Shown: positions 49,913 to 58,776 of the stretch, one piece after another
Layout of the letters: every line of letters starts with the position of its first letter
Position numbering within the stretch: the first letter of the stretch is position 1
Assembly (NCBI RefSeq): GCF_003947415.1
Contig: NZ_QHKL01000003.1
Coordinates: forward strand, 1,054,001 to 1,118,000
DNA length: 64,000 bases
DNA from: Amycolatopsis sp. WAC 01376
GTDB lineage: Bacteria > Actinomycetota > Actinomycetes > Mycobacteriales > Pseudonocardiaceae
Reading direction: 5' to 3'
Notes under the pieces: model-generated
What the model was told of the DNA's origin: nothing
The model's input: the letters and a program-made list of their open reading frames with translations, nothing else
Databases searched by the model: none
Translations under genes and position numbers: made by a program

Positions 49913-50880
49913 GGGATCAGCAGGAGCTTGCCGGTGGTGCGGCGCCCCTGGAGGTCTTCGTGCGCCTGACGGGCGTCTCCCAACGGGTAGCGGCCACCGA
50001 TCCGGATGTTCAGCGAGCCGTCCTGAACGGCGGCGAACAGTTCGTTCACCCGCCACTCCAGTTCCTCGCGGGTGAGCACGTAATGCGCGGAGGTCGGGCG
50101 GGTGAGGTACACCGAGCCGCTGCGGTTGAGCAGTTGCGGGTCGATCGGCGGCACCGGACCGCTGGCCGCGCCGTAGAGGGCGAGCAGGCCGCGGATCTTC
50201 AGGCTCGCCAGGCTGCCGTCCACAGTGGACTTGCCGACGCCGTCGTAGACCACCTCGACACCTTTGCCGCCGGTGAGGTCTCGGGTGGCCTTCGCGAAGT
50301 CGACCTGGTCGTAGCGGATGACGTCGTCGGCACCCGCCTGCTTGGCGAGTTCGGCCTTCTCATCGGTGGAGACGGTGCCGATCACGCGGGCCCCGCGCGC
50401 CTTGGCCAGCTGGACGAGCAGCAGGCCCATCCCGCCAGCGGCGGCGTGGATCAGCACGTCGTCACCGGCCTTGATCTCGTAGGTCGAGGCGATCAGCGCG
50501 TGCGCGGTGATGCCCTGGAGCATCGTGGCGGCGGCGGTCTCCTCGGTCACGCCGTCGGGGATCTTCACCGCGATCGTGGCGGGGAGCAGACGGCGCTGGG
50601 CGTAGCTGCCGAGCGAACCCTGCCAGGCGACCCGGTCGCCGACGGCGAAACCGGTGACGTCCGCGCCGACCGCGGCCACCGTGCCCGCGCCCTCCATGCC
50701 AAGGACGAACGGCGTGTCGACCGGGTAGATGCCCTCGCGGTGGTAGGTGTCGATGTAGTTGACGCCCGCCGCCGCGACGTCCACGAGCAGTTCCCCGGCT
50801 GCGGGATCGCCGACCTCGACTTCCGACAGCTCAAGGACTTCGGGACCGCCGGTTCGCCGGATCTGCACTGCCGTGGGCAT
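49909..50880 (-). CDS. Zinc-free quinone oxidoreductase (NADPH:quinone reductase)
   Basis: A 323-residue medium-chain dehydrogenase of the QOR type. It begins PTAVQIRRTGGPEVLELSEV. AAGVNYIDTYHREGIYP replaces the zinc-binding segment, and the NADPH loop is IHAAAGGMGLLLVQLAKARG. No structural-zinc Cys cluster is present. Reduces quinones in the cytoplasm. The ATG is the last of the open frame that matches the family start. Leads a two-gene unit with the GNAT gene, divergent from the unknown/ATP-grasp pair. Confidence 0.9.
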   Translation of the reverse strand: MPTAVQIRRTGGPEVLELSEVEVGDPAAGELLVDVAAAGVNYIDTYHREGIYPVDTPFVLGMEGAGTVAAVGADVTGFAVGDRVAWQGSLGSYAQRRLLPATIAVKIPDGVTEETAAATMLQGITAHALIASTYEIKAGDDVLIHAAAGGMGLLLVQLAKARGARVIGTVSTDEKAELAKQAGADDVIRYDQVDFAKATRDLTGGKGVEVVYDGVGKSTVDGSLASLKIRGLLALYGAASGPVPPIDPQLLNRSGSVYLTRPTSAHYVLTREELEWRVNELFAAVQDGSLNIRIGGRYPLGDARQAHEDLQGRRTTGKLLLIP

Positions 50881-50975
50881 ACATCCTCCTCGTTCAAGGT
50901 CGTTCCGACCGGGACAACTATGGCCGACGCCACGGTTATTCCGCGTCGCGGGCTTTTCGCGGTTAAGCTCTGGCC

Positions 50976-51284
50976 GTGGCTGAGACCGAAGAGAAGACCG
51001 AGACCGCCGCCCCCACGTCGCGCCAGGTCGCGGCCGCCCGTGACTTCGTGAAGCGGCACGGGAAGCCGTCACGCGCGGTGGTGGAGAACATCGGCCGGAT
51101 CGGCGCCAGGGTCGTGCTCGTGGGCGCCGACGGCGCGCTCGGCGACGTCGTCGTCGCCTCCGTGGAGGCAGGCGAGGCGCTGGTCGAGGCCGTCGAAGAC
51201 CTCGAACCCGCCGAATGGGACAGCGAGACCGTGAAGGCCACCAAGATCGGCCCCGAGCACCGCCGCCGGATGGCGGGGAAGTGA
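50976..51284 (+). CDS. Small protein of unknown function, coupled to an ATP-grasp gene
   Basis: A 102-residue protein I do not recognise. A charged, probably disordered start (ETEEKTETAAPTSRQ) precedes a compact part with RDFVKRHGKPSRAVVENIGR, a hydrophobic strand ARVVLVGADGALGDVVVASV and a charged C-terminal helix. No membrane segment or metal motif. GTG start 6 nt after TAAGCT (50964-50969), a leaderless pattern. The stop overlaps the ATP-grasp start (GTGA), so the two proteins probably work together. Confidence 0.75.
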   Translation: MAETEEKTETAAPTSRQVAAARDFVKRHGKPSRAVVENIGRIGARVVLVGADGALGDVVVASVEAGEALVEAVEDLEPAEWDSETVKATKIGPEHRRRMAGK

Positions 51285-52147
51285 GCGGATCCGCGATCTT
51301 CGTCGCCTGCTCCGCCCTGCCGGAGGGCGACGGTGACGAACACGCCGTTCCCGAGGCGCTGGCCGACCTCGGTTTCAAGACCCGCTGGGCCGCCTGGGAC
51401 GACACGACCGTGGACTTCGGCGCGGCGGACATCGTCGTGCTGCGCGCCACCTGGGATTACGCCGAGCGCCGCGACGAGTTCCTGTCCTGGACCGAATCCG
51501 TGCCCACGCTGGCCAATGCGGCCGAAGTCGTGCGGTGGAACACCGACAAGTCCTATCTGGCCGAACTGGGTGACGCCGGGGTCGCGGTCGTGCCGACGAC
51601 CCTGATCGCGCCGGACGACCAGGCCCCGCGCTGGCCCAAGGGCGAGTTCGTGCTGAAGCCCGCCGTCGGTGCCGGCTCGCGAGGAGCCGGCCGGTTCACG
51701 GCCGGCGACGCGGCCGCCGCTCATCTCGCCGGGCTGCAAGCCGACGGCAACACCGTGTTGCTCCAGCCGTATCAGTCCAGTGTGGACAGTGAGGGCGAGA
51801 TCGCGCTGGTGTACTTCGGTGGCGTGTACTCGCACGCGTTCTCGAAGGCCGCGATGCTGGGCCGGGAGCTCGACGAATCCGGCCTGTACGTGACGGAAAA
51901 GCTCGCGCCCGTGCAGCCGGCCGCAGGCTTCCGCGCCTTGGCCGAAGACGCTTTGGACGCGACAGCGGCGCTGCTGGGCATCCTGCGCGCGGAACTGCTC
52001 TATGCCCGCGTCGACCTCGTCGCCGGGCCGGACGGCAGGCCGCTGCTGCTGGAACTGGAGCTCGTCGAGCCTTCGCTCGGTTTCCGGCAGACCGACCCCG
52101 CCGCCGCTTGGCGCTTCGCATCGGCTGTCCGCCAGCAACTCGCCTGA
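51281..52147 (+). CDS. ATP-grasp domain protein (RimK/DcsG-like ligase)
   Basis: A 288-residue ATP-grasp enzyme. The pre-ATP-grasp part has ADIVVLRATWDYAERRDEFL, a segment typical of the actinobacterial group annotated with O-ureido-serine cyclo-ligase (DcsG). The ATP-binding core has GEFVLKPAVGAGSRGAGRFT (lysine and glycine loop), LLQPYQSSVDSEGEIALVYF and the metal-binding end RPLLLELELVEPSLGF. It would ligate a carboxylate to an amine; substrate not deducible. Coupled to the upstream small gene, and ends in the hairpin at 52161. Confidence 0.85.
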   Translation: MSGSAIFVACSALPEGDGDEHAVPEALADLGFKTRWAAWDDTTVDFGAADIVVLRATWDYAERRDEFLSWTESVPTLANAAEVVRWNTDKSYLAELGDAGVAVVPTTLIAPDDQAPRWPKGEFVLKPAVGAGSRGAGRFTAGDAAAAHLAGLQADGNTVLLQPYQSSVDSEGEIALVYFGGVYSHAFSKAAMLGRELDESGLYVTEKLAPVQPAAGFRALAEDALDATAALLGILRAELLYARVDLVAGPDGRPLLLELELVEPSLGFRQTDPAAAWRFASAVRQQLA

Positions 52148-52160
52148 CCCGCGTCTCAAG

Positions 52161-52217
52161 ATGCTATGAACGGACCGTTCCTTGCAAATTTTGCAAGGAA
52201 CGGTCCGTTCATAGCAT
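52161..52217. terminator. 57-bp perfect palindrome between convergent genes
   Basis: Twenty-eight-base arms around a single T: ATGCTATGAACGGACCGTTC inward to CTTGCAAA. The AT-rich centre gives T-runs that are weak but real. It lies 13 nt after the ATP-grasp stop and 51 nt after the desaturase stop, so it most likely ends both transcripts. TGAACGG/CCGTTCA ends are a variant of the TGAAGG family. Confidence 0.82.
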
Positions 52218-52268
52218 TGGCACGTCGGGACAGCCGTCGCAAGTAGGTGACGAATTGCGAAGACGGCG

Positions 52269-53216
52269 TCAGGCGGGTTTGGCGAGCTTCGCCGCCAGCC
52301 GCTCCGGCTTCGGCCACCGCACATCGCGCGCCCAGCCGAACTTCTCGAACAGCCAGATCACCCGCGCCGACACGTCGACCTGCCCGCGCAGGACACCGTG
52401 CCGCGCGCAGGTCGGGTCGGCGTGGTGGGAGTTGTGCCACGACTCGCCCATGGACAGGATCGCCAGCGGCCAGAAGTTCGCCGCCTTGTCGCGGCTGGCG
52501 AACGGGCGCTCGCCGACCATGTGGCAGATCGAGTTCACCGACCAGGTGACGTGGTGCAGGAACGCGATCCGGACCAGCCCGGCCCAGAAGAATCCGGTCA
52601 CCACACCCCACCACGACCAGCTGAGCAGCCCGCCGAGCACCGCGGGCAGCAGGAGGCTCAGCGTGATCCACAGCCAGAAGTAGCGGTTGACCACGCGAAG
52701 GTCCTTGTCGGCCACCAGGTCCGGCGCGAAACGGTCGTAGTTCGTCACTTCACGGCTGAACATCCAGCCCATGTGAGCGTGCCAGAAGCCGCGCAGCAGC
52801 GCCGACGGCGACGTCCCGAACAGCCAGGGGGAGTGCGGGTCGCCTTCGCGGTCGGCGAAGGCGTGGTGGCGACGGTGGCTGGCCACCCAGAAGATGACCG
52901 AACCCTGCACCGCGAAACTCCCGGCGATGGCGAGCGCGATCCGGAGCGGCCGTCCGGCCTTGAAGGCGCCGTGGGTGAAGTAGCGGTGGTATCCGACGGT
53001 CACCCCGAGCGTCCCGACGGTGTAGAACACGGCCGCCAGCACGAGATCGACCCAGGTCATGCCCCAGCCCCACACGATCGGCACCGCGGCGAGCAACGCG
53101 ATGAACGGGACCAGCAGGAAGGTCTTGAGGATCAGCATCTCCCCGGAGCCTCGCCGGTGGGAGATCAGGGGTTTGGACGGACTGGCCGGTGCGTCCGGCT
53201 CGGTGCTGGCGGTCAT
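52269..53216 (-). CDS. Acyl-CoA/fatty-acid desaturase (membrane di-iron)
   Basis: A 315-residue stearoyl-CoA-type delta-9 desaturase. The three His boxes are HRYFTH, HRRHHAFADREGDPH and HNSHHADP, around four membrane helices (LLVPFIALLAAVPIVWGWG, WLWITLSLLLPAVLGGLLSW). It would introduce a double bond in membrane acyl chains with a ferredoxin or reductase partner encoded elsewhere. The ATG at 53216 is preferred; upstream codons are not conserved-looking. Lone gene, 117 bp from ctaA. Confidence 0.92.
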   Translation of the reverse strand: MTASTEPDAPASPSKPLISHRRGSGEMLILKTFLLVPFIALLAAVPIVWGWGMTWVDLVLAAVFYTVGTLGVTVGYHRYFTHGAFKAGRPLRIALAIAGSFAVQGSVIFWVASHRRHHAFADREGDPHSPWLFGTSPSALLRGFWHAHMGWMFSREVTNYDRFAPDLVADKDLRVVNRYFWLWITLSLLLPAVLGGLLSWSWWGVVTGFFWAGLVRIAFLHHVTWSVNSICHMVGERPFASRDKAANFWPLAILSMGESWHNSHHADPTCARHGVLRGQVDVSARVIWLFEKFGWARDVRWPKPERLAAKLAKPA

Positions 53217-53333
53217 ACGACACCTCGTGCCTCGACTCGGTGGTGAAACCCCCGTGCGGGGCACCGAAACGCAGCGTAAGGGCAGCGTCTGGCGAGCACG
53301 CCGCCCGGGGGTTACGTCCGGTTTGCCAGGGGG

Positions 53334-54302
53334 TCAGTTCGAAGTGGCGAGTTCCCGGTCAGCGGCGTGGGAAACCGGCGCCGGACCGCGATCACGTGAG
53401 CCGCACCACAGTGCCGCCGTCGAGATGATCACCAGCGCGGAGCCGAGGACGTGGAACGACACCAGCGCCTCCGGCACGCCGAGGGCGTATTGCACCGAGC
53501 CCACGACGCCCTGGAGGACCGCGACGACCCACACGATGGTGTACCGCTTCCACAACTGCTTCGGCGTCTCGCCTCGCATCAGCTGGAGCCCGAAGACGGC
53601 CAGCACGATCAGGTAGACCACCAGCAGACCGCCGTGCACCTGGGTGAGCGTCTCGATCGGGGCCTGGAGCCGGTGGGTGCCGGGGTCGCCGCCGTCCGCG
53701 CCCGCGCCGGTCACGGTGGTGCCCGCCACGAGGACGGCCCACATCGACGCGGCGAGCGCGATCAGCGTCTTGCGGCCCGCGTCCGGGATCAGCCAGCGGG
53801 CGGGCTCGTCACCCTCCTTGAACGCCCGCAGCAGCAGCACCGCGAGCCAGACCAGGGGAGTGGAGGCCAGGAAGTGGAGCGCGACGGTCCACCATTCGAG
53901 TTTGGCGAGCACGGTGATCCCGCCGACGACGGCCTGCAGCATCACGCCGGCGGGCATCGTCCAGGCCAGCTTCACCAGACGGCGGCGGCTCGGGTGCTCG
54001 ATCTGCACGCGCCACGCGGTGATCACGCACAGCGCGGCGACCAGGATGACGACGCCGGTCAGCATCCGGTTGCTGAATTCGATCCACTGGGTGAGCGCGT
54101 CGAACTCGGGGTGCGCGACCGGCACGATGCTGCCTTCGACGCACTGCGGCCAGGTGGGGCAGCCGAGGCCCGAACCCGTGACCCGGACGACCGAGCCGGT
54201 GACGCCGATTCCGGCCTGGGCGATCACCGCCGCTATCGCGACCCCTCGCTGGACCGCGAACGAGGGATACGGCAGACGCGCTACAAGGCTCTGGAACGGC
54301 AC
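53334..54302 (-). CDS. ctaA: Heme A synthase (COX15/CtaA family)
   Basis: A 322-residue heme A synthase converting heme O to heme A. It has eight membrane helices in two four-helix halves. The first extracytoplasmic loop carries the Cys pair CPTWPQC. Heme-ligand histidines lie in WIEFSNRMLTG (Asn-Arg variant of the first-half motif), VALHFLASTPLVW, LTQVHGGLLVVYL and VSFHVLGSAL. The product feeds aa3-type oxidase together with CtaB. Adjacent to the ABC pair and mptB, as in mycobacteria. Confidence 0.93.
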   Translation of the reverse strand: MPFQSLVARLPYPSFAVQRGVAIAAVIAQAGIGVTGSVVRVTGSGLGCPTWPQCVEGSIVPVAHPEFDALTQWIEFSNRMLTGVVILVAALCVITAWRVQIEHPSRRRLVKLAWTMPAGVMLQAVVGGITVLAKLEWWTVALHFLASTPLVWLAVLLLRAFKEGDEPARWLIPDAGRKTLIALAASMWAVLVAGTTVTGAGADGGDPGTHRLQAPIETLTQVHGGLLVVYLIVLAVFGLQLMRGETPKQLWKRYTIVWVVAVLQGVVGSVQYALGVPEALVSFHVLGSALVIISTAALWCGSRDRGPAPVSHAADRELATSN

Positions 54303-54366
54303 CGTCCGATGCTAGAACGCCGTTCCTGAGAGCGTTCCACCGGCCACACGCGGTGTGTCGGCCGCC

Positions 54367-55167
54367 TCAGGTCAGCTTCGTGGTCTTGCTCGCCAGCGCA
54401 CCCGCGACGACGCCCCAGCCGACGAGCACCGCGAACGGGCCCCAGCCGAACGAACCGTCCAGCAGCACCGACCGCAGTCCTTCGGCGAGCGCGCCCGAGG
54501 GCAGCAGTTCGACGATCCAAGCGACGCCGGACGGCATCGTCGACGGCGCCAGCAGGATGCCGCCCGCGAGCAGCAGCACGAACCAGACGATGTTCGCCAG
54601 CGCCAGGGCGGCGGCCGCGCGCAGCGCCCCGCCGAGCAGCAGGCCCAGCGCGCCGAACGCGAGGGTGCCGACGAGCAGGAACGGGATCGCGCCGAGGAGT
54701 CCGCCCAGCGACGGCGACCAGCCCAGCAGCGCGGCCACGGCACCGAGGATCACCGCCTGCAGCGCGACCACGACCAGTGCGGCGGCCACCCGGCCGGCGA
54801 TGAGCAGCCACCGGGGCAGCGCGGTGGCGGAAAGCCGTTTGAGGACGCCGTAGCGGCGGTCGAAGCCCAGCGCGATGGCCTGTCCGGTGAACGCGGACGA
54901 CATCACCGCGAGCGCCAGGATCCTCGGCGTGATCCAGTCCACTTTGGACGCCGAACCGAGCTGGGCCGACGGCAGGATGTCCAGCAGCGACAAGCCGATC
55001 AGCAGCGCGAGCGGGATGAGCAGGGTCAGCAGGATCTGCTCGCCGTGGCGCAGGGTCAGGCTCGCCTCGACCTTCGCGTGCGTGCGCAGCATCTTGCCGA
55101 GCGAACCGCGGCCGGGGGCCGGGGTGAAGGTGCCCGCGGCGAATCGCGGCGTTGGCGTGGTGGTCAT
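54367..55167 (-). CDS. ABC-2 type transporter permease
   Basis: A 266-residue permease with about six membrane helices (ILLTLLIPLALLIGLSLLDI, VVVALQAVILGAVAALLGW, IVWFVLLLAGGILLAPSTM, FGWGPFAVLVGWGVVAGALA). The cytoplasmic loop GFDRRYGVLKRLSATALPRW matches the coupling helix of ABC-2 exporters. ATG overlaps the ATPase stop (ATGA). With the upstream ATPase it forms a daunorubicin-type exporter. Orthologues beside ctaA and mptB in mycobacteria have no assigned substrate. Confidence 0.9.
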   Translation of the reverse strand: MTTTPTPRFAAGTFTPAPGRGSLGKMLRTHAKVEASLTLRHGEQILLTLLIPLALLIGLSLLDILPSAQLGSASKVDWITPRILALAVMSSAFTGQAIALGFDRRYGVLKRLSATALPRWLLIAGRVAAALVVVALQAVILGAVAALLGWSPSLGGLLGAIPFLLVGTLAFGALGLLLGGALRAAAALALANIVWFVLLLAGGILLAPSTMPSGVAWIVELLPSGALAEGLRSVLLDGSFGWGPFAVLVGWGVVAGALASKTTKLT

Positions 55168-56090
55168 GCGCGCAGTTCCCGTCCGGTCAGCTCCAGGAAG
55201 ACCTCTTCCAGCGTGCGCCTGCCGACCTGCAGTTCCTCCGGCATGACGCCCTGCTGGGCGCACCACGCCGTCACCGTCGACACCACCTGCGGGTCGATGG
55301 CGCCTTCGACGAGGTACGTCCCCGGCGCAGACTCGTGCACGAGATGCCCCTCGGGCAGCGCCGCGGTCAGCAGCGCGGTGTCGAGCCGCGTTCGGGCCTT
55401 GAAACGCAACTGCGCCGTCTCACCGGCCTCGACGGTCAGCGACTGCGGAGTGCCTTCGACGACGACCTTGCCGTGGTCCACGATCACCACGGTGTCGGCC
55501 AGCGTTTCGGCCTCCTCCATCAGATGCGTGGTGAGCAGCACGCTGACGCCGTCGGCGCGCAGTGCGCCGAGCAGCTCCCAGACCAGGCGGCGGGCCTGCG
55601 GGTCCATCCCCGCCGTAGGCTCGTCGAGGAAGAGCAGTTCCGGGCGGCCGACGAGCGCGCAGGCGAGCGAGAGCCGTTGCTGCTGCCCGCCGGAGAGCCG
55701 TTTGAACGGCGTCTTCCTCGCTCCCGAAAGACCGAGGACATCCAGCAGCCAGGCGGGTTCGAGCGGGTTCGCCGCACACGCGGCGACCAGTCCGAGCATC
55801 TCGTCGGCGCGGACGCCGGGATACGCGCCGCCGCCCTGGGGCATCACGCCGATCCGCGGCCGCAGCGCGGATCCGTCGTGCGAAGGATTGAATCCCAGCA
55901 CGCGGACTTCGCCTTCGTCAGGCCGCAGGAAGCCTTCGCAGATCTCGACGGTGGTGGTCTTGCCGGCCCCGTTCGGGCCGAGCAACGCGAGCAGCGTGCC
56001 ACGTTCCATCCGCAGGTCGAGTCCATCGACGGCGGTGGTGGATCCGTAGCGTTTCACCAGCCCGGTGATCTCGACGGCGGGGGTGTTCAC
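55164..56090 (-). CDS. ABC transporter ATP-binding protein (DrrA-like)
   Basis: A 308-residue ATPase. Walker A is LLGPNGAGKTTTVEI, the Q-loop GVMPQGGGAYPG, the signature LSGGQQQRLSLACALVG, Walker B LLFLDEPTAGMDP and the H-loop LLTTHLMEEAETLAD. The C-terminal extension (about 220-308) ends ELQVGRRTLEEVFLELTGRE, the mark of the DrrA exporter subfamily. It energises the downstream permease. Starts 19 bp after mptB. Confidence 0.93.
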   Translation of the reverse strand: MNTPAVEITGLVKRYGSTTAVDGLDLRMERGTLLALLGPNGAGKTTTVEICEGFLRPDEGEVRVLGFNPSHDGSALRPRIGVMPQGGGAYPGVRADEMLGLVAACAANPLEPAWLLDVLGLSGARKTPFKRLSGGQQQRLSLACALVGRPELLFLDEPTAGMDPQARRLVWELLGALRADGVSVLLTTHLMEEAETLADTVVIVDHGKVVVEGTPQSLTVEAGETAQLRFKARTRLDTALLTAALPEGHLVHESAPGTYLVEGAIDPQVVSTVTAWCAQQGVMPEELQVGRRTLEEVFLELTGRELRA

Positions 56091-56109
56091 GACAGGTCAC
56101 GATACGGCC

Positions 56110-57768
56110 TCACGCCGGGACCGAATGCTCCGGGGACGGTCTGGACAGCAGCAGTGGTGAGAGGCGGTGGACGATGAACAGCCCCAGTAGCGTGACGACC
56201 CCGGCGGCGGCCCACGCGAACGGCAGGACGAAGCCGCGCCCTTCGAAGGTGCTTCCCGTCGTCGGCAGCAGGAACGGCAGGACGGCGGTGACGATCGTCG
56301 CCGCGATGCGGAACCGCGAGGTCCCGGCCGCCGCGGCGAGCGGGATGATGGCCCACAGCAGATACCAGGGCTGGAGCGCGACGTGCAGCACCATCACCGC
56401 GCCCAGCGAGACACCGAGGCCGATGATCGGCCGGTAGCGCCATTTGAAGCTGTCCCAAAGGAACTTGACCGTCACCGCGCCCGCGACGAGATAGCCGAGC
56501 GCGCCGAGGATCGGCACCATCGCGTTGGTGTGGTTGCCGAGGCCGAGCGCGATGCCGAGGACACCGCCGAGCGCGGCGAGTTCCGACGTCGGCGAGATCC
56601 ACGAGCGGACCAGCCCCGGCGTCCCGAGCGCGCCGACCCAGCCGAAACCGAGGCCGGTGCCGTAGCAGACCGCCACCAGCACCACCCCGAACAGCAGCGC
56701 CATCGGCACCGCGGCGGTGACCAGGTCCTTGATCCGGCCGTGCCAGCGTCTGGCCACCATCACGGTGAAGAACGGCAGCGCCAGGACCGCGTTGATCTTC
56801 ACCGCGACGCCGAGGGTGATGATCGCCACCCCGAGCCCGATGTAGAGCAGTTCGCCCTTGGCCAGCGGGGGAGGCGCGTCGTGCTTGAACCGCACCGGCA
56901 TCCGCTGGAGACCGACCTCCAGCCCGGCCACCATGAGCCCGATCGCCAGCGCGTCGTTGTGGGCGCCCGCGACGAAGTGGAAGATCAGCAGCGGGTTCGC
57001 CGCGCCGAGCCACAGCGCGGTCGCGGGCTGCACGCCGAACCGCCGGGCCAGCCGGGGCAGCGCCCAGATGATCAGGATGACGCCGATCAGCGCGAGGCCG
57101 CGCTGCAGCAGTACGCCGGTGACGATGTTGCCGCTGCTCAGCGGGGCGAGCCAGCCGCCGAGGCGCAGCAGCAGCGGGCCGTAGGGCGCCGGGGTCTCGC
57201 GCCACATGTTGGAGACGCCCGAGGTCAGCGGGTCGGAGACGCCGAGCGCTTCGGCCGGGCCGAGGGAGTACGGGTCCATCCCGCGGGCGACGATCTCGCT
57301 CTGCGCGAGATAGCTGTAGACGTCGCGGGAGAACAGTGGCGGGATGACCAGCAGCGGCGCGCACCAGAGCGCGATGGTGCGGGCGAGCTGGCCTTGGGTG
57401 GCGAGACGGCGGCGCGCGGGCTGCGCGAACCGGCCGAGCAGCAGCCAGCTGAGCACGATGATGGCCATCCCGGCCAGGCCCATCGCGAGCGAGACCATCG
57501 GGATGCGGGTGAACAGCCGCAGGACCGGGATCTCCTGCACCGGGTTGATCACCGGCGCGGCGCCCGCGCCGAGCGAGCCGAGCGCGAGGAACAGGGAACC
57601 GACCGCGCCGAACCGGCGGACCACGTTCAGGCCCCGCAGTTCCTTGTCGTCCAGCGGCTCCGGTTCGTGCGGGTGCCCGGGGGTGAGCGTCGCCACCGAA
57701 CCCGCCGCCGGGTCTTCCGGCTCTGCCCCGTCCGTGTCCCGCTGCGCCGGGTGATCGCCCACTGCCAC
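56110..57768 (-). CDS. mptB: Alpha-1,6-mannopyranosyltransferase MptB (GT-C)
   Basis: A 552-residue GT-C enzyme with about 13 membrane helices and a disordered N-tail. The first loop has PPLFSRDVYSYLAQSEIVAR, carrying the catalytic acidic pair after a hydrophobic helix; RETPAPYGPLLLRLG and the AGAHNDALAIGLMVAGLEV block match the actinobacterial mannosyltransferases MptA/MptB. It uses polyprenyl-phosphomannose on the outer face of the membrane to build lipomannan-type chains. Adjacent to the SUF operon, as Rv1459c is in M. tuberculosis. ATG or GTG candidates lie near 57768; the first is taken. Confidence 0.87.
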   Translation of the reverse strand: MAVGDHPAQRDTDGAEPEDPAAGSVATLTPGHPHEPEPLDDKELRGLNVVRRFGAVGSLFLALGSLGAGAAPVINPVQEIPVLRLFTRIPMVSLAMGLAGMAIIVLSWLLLGRFAQPARRRLATQGQLARTIALWCAPLLVIPPLFSRDVYSYLAQSEIVARGMDPYSLGPAEALGVSDPLTSGVSNMWRETPAPYGPLLLRLGGWLAPLSSGNIVTGVLLQRGLALIGVILIIWALPRLARRFGVQPATALWLGAANPLLIFHFVAGAHNDALAIGLMVAGLEVGLQRMPVRFKHDAPPPLAKGELLYIGLGVAIITLGVAVKINAVLALPFFTVMVARRWHGRIKDLVTAAVPMALLFGVVLVAVCYGTGLGFGWVGALGTPGLVRSWISPTSELAALGGVLGIALGLGNHTNAMVPILGALGYLVAGAVTVKFLWDSFKWRYRPIIGLGVSLGAVMVLHVALQPWYLLWAIIPLAAAAGTSRFRIAATIVTAVLPFLLPTTGSTFEGRGFVLPFAWAAAGVVTLLGLFIVHRLSPLLLSRPSPEHSVPA

Positions 57769-57855
57769 TCAGGAAGGGTAGCGATGCCGGGAACAGGCCG
57801 GGCGGGTACGTGGTTACCGAGGGCTGAAGGGGCCCTTCGCCGCATGCGACGCGGT

Positions 57856-57898
57856 GAAGGACGCTTTCGTCTCATCGCATGCGGGGAAAGCGTCCTTC
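57856..57898. repeat. Hairpin in the divergent mptB/sufR gap
   Basis: GAAGGACGCTTTC (57856-57868) pairs perfectly with GAAAGCGTCCTTC (57886-57898). The loop contains CGCATGCG, which also occurs at 57841 on the other side of the left arm. It is the only member of the family lying between two gene starts, so it cannot simply terminate a neighbour; it may belong to a leader or be a mobile remnant. Confidence 0.65.
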
Positions 57899-57964
57899 AG
57901 CCGCGGACGTGACCCACGCCACTCCGTGAGGCACCCCTCTTTGCCGTCTCCCCGGAAATACGTC

Positions 57965-57979
57965 ACACTTGTGTTGTGA
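57965..57979. promoter_or_regulatory. SufR operator overlapping the sufR start
   Basis: ACACT-N5-TGTGA at 57965-57979, the half-sites I recall for mycobacterial SufR. The right half covers the GTG start at 57976. TACGTC (57959-57964) could be the -10, placing the transcript start near the operator centre. Binding would block the whole sufR-to-sufT operon. Confidence 0.7.
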
Positions 57980-58776
57980 AAAAGACGGGGACGCGAAACG
58001 AGGCCGGTGGCGACATGCCCCGCGCCGAGGTTCAGCCTGTCCCCGCGCAGATCGGCCCCGAGGGCCGGACCAGGCACGAAGTGGCCCGCTTGCTGCTGGA
58101 ACAGGGTCCGATGACCGCCGTCGTGGTGGCCGAGCAGCTGGGCATCAGCGCCGCCGCCGTCCGCCGTCACCTCGACGCGCTGCTCGCCGACGGCGAGGCC
58201 GAAACCCGGGACGCGCCCCGTCGCGGCCCCCGCGGACGTGGCCGTCCCGCCAAGAACTTCCTGCTGACCGAAGCAGGCCGGGCCCGATTCGGGCACGCCT
58301 ACGACGACCTCGCTTCCTCGGCCATCCGCTTCCTCGCCGATCACGCCGGGGAAGACGCGGTGAAGGCCTTCGCGGAGGCTCGTGTCGCCTCGCTGGTCGG
58401 CCCGCATCAGGACGCGATCACCCAGCACGCGGACCCCGCCGCTCGCGCCGAGGCCCTCGCTGCGGCGTTGACCAGGGAGGGTTACGCTGCGTCGACCCGT
58501 CAGGTCGGTGTCGGTGAACAGCTCTGCCAGCACCATTGCCCGGTCGCCCACGTCGCCGCCGAGTTCCCTCAGTTGTGCGAAGCCGAGACAGAGGCTTTCG
58601 CGGAACTTCTGGGCACCCACGTCCAGCGACTGGCGACCATCGCACGCGGTGACAACGCGTGCACCACACACGTACCCGTCGTTTCGGCGGGTCACCCGGC
58701 CACACCCGGGCCGGGAAGCACGGCGCCCTCTCCTGGGCGCACAGCACGGATCCCGAATGGAGGGAAACCCGCATGA
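57976..58776 (+). CDS. sufR: SufR iron-sulfur-sensing transcriptional repressor
   Basis: A 266-residue SufR. The N-terminal winged helix is ARLLLEQGPMTAVVVAEQLG, SAAAVRRHLDALLADGEAE. The C-terminal domain has four Cys at 184, 188, 201 and 229 (LCQHHCPVAH, FPQLCEAE, GDNACTTH), fitting a [4Fe-4S] cluster that controls DNA binding. The GTG at 57976 overlaps the operator and is near-leaderless; an ATG at 58015 is an alternative. The stop overlaps sufB (ATGA), so it is the first gene of the SUF operon. Confidence 0.93.
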   Translation: MKKTGTRNEAGGDMPRAEVQPVPAQIGPEGRTRHEVARLLLEQGPMTAVVVAEQLGISAAAVRRHLDALLADGEAETRDAPRRGPRGRGRPAKNFLLTEAGRARFGHAYDDLASSAIRFLADHAGEDAVKAFAEARVASLVGPHQDAITQHADPAARAEALAAALTREGYAASTRQVGVGEQLCQHHCPVAHVAAEFPQLCEAETEAFAELLGTHVQRLATIARGDNACTTHVPVVSAGHPATPGPGSTAPSPGRTARIPNGGKPA

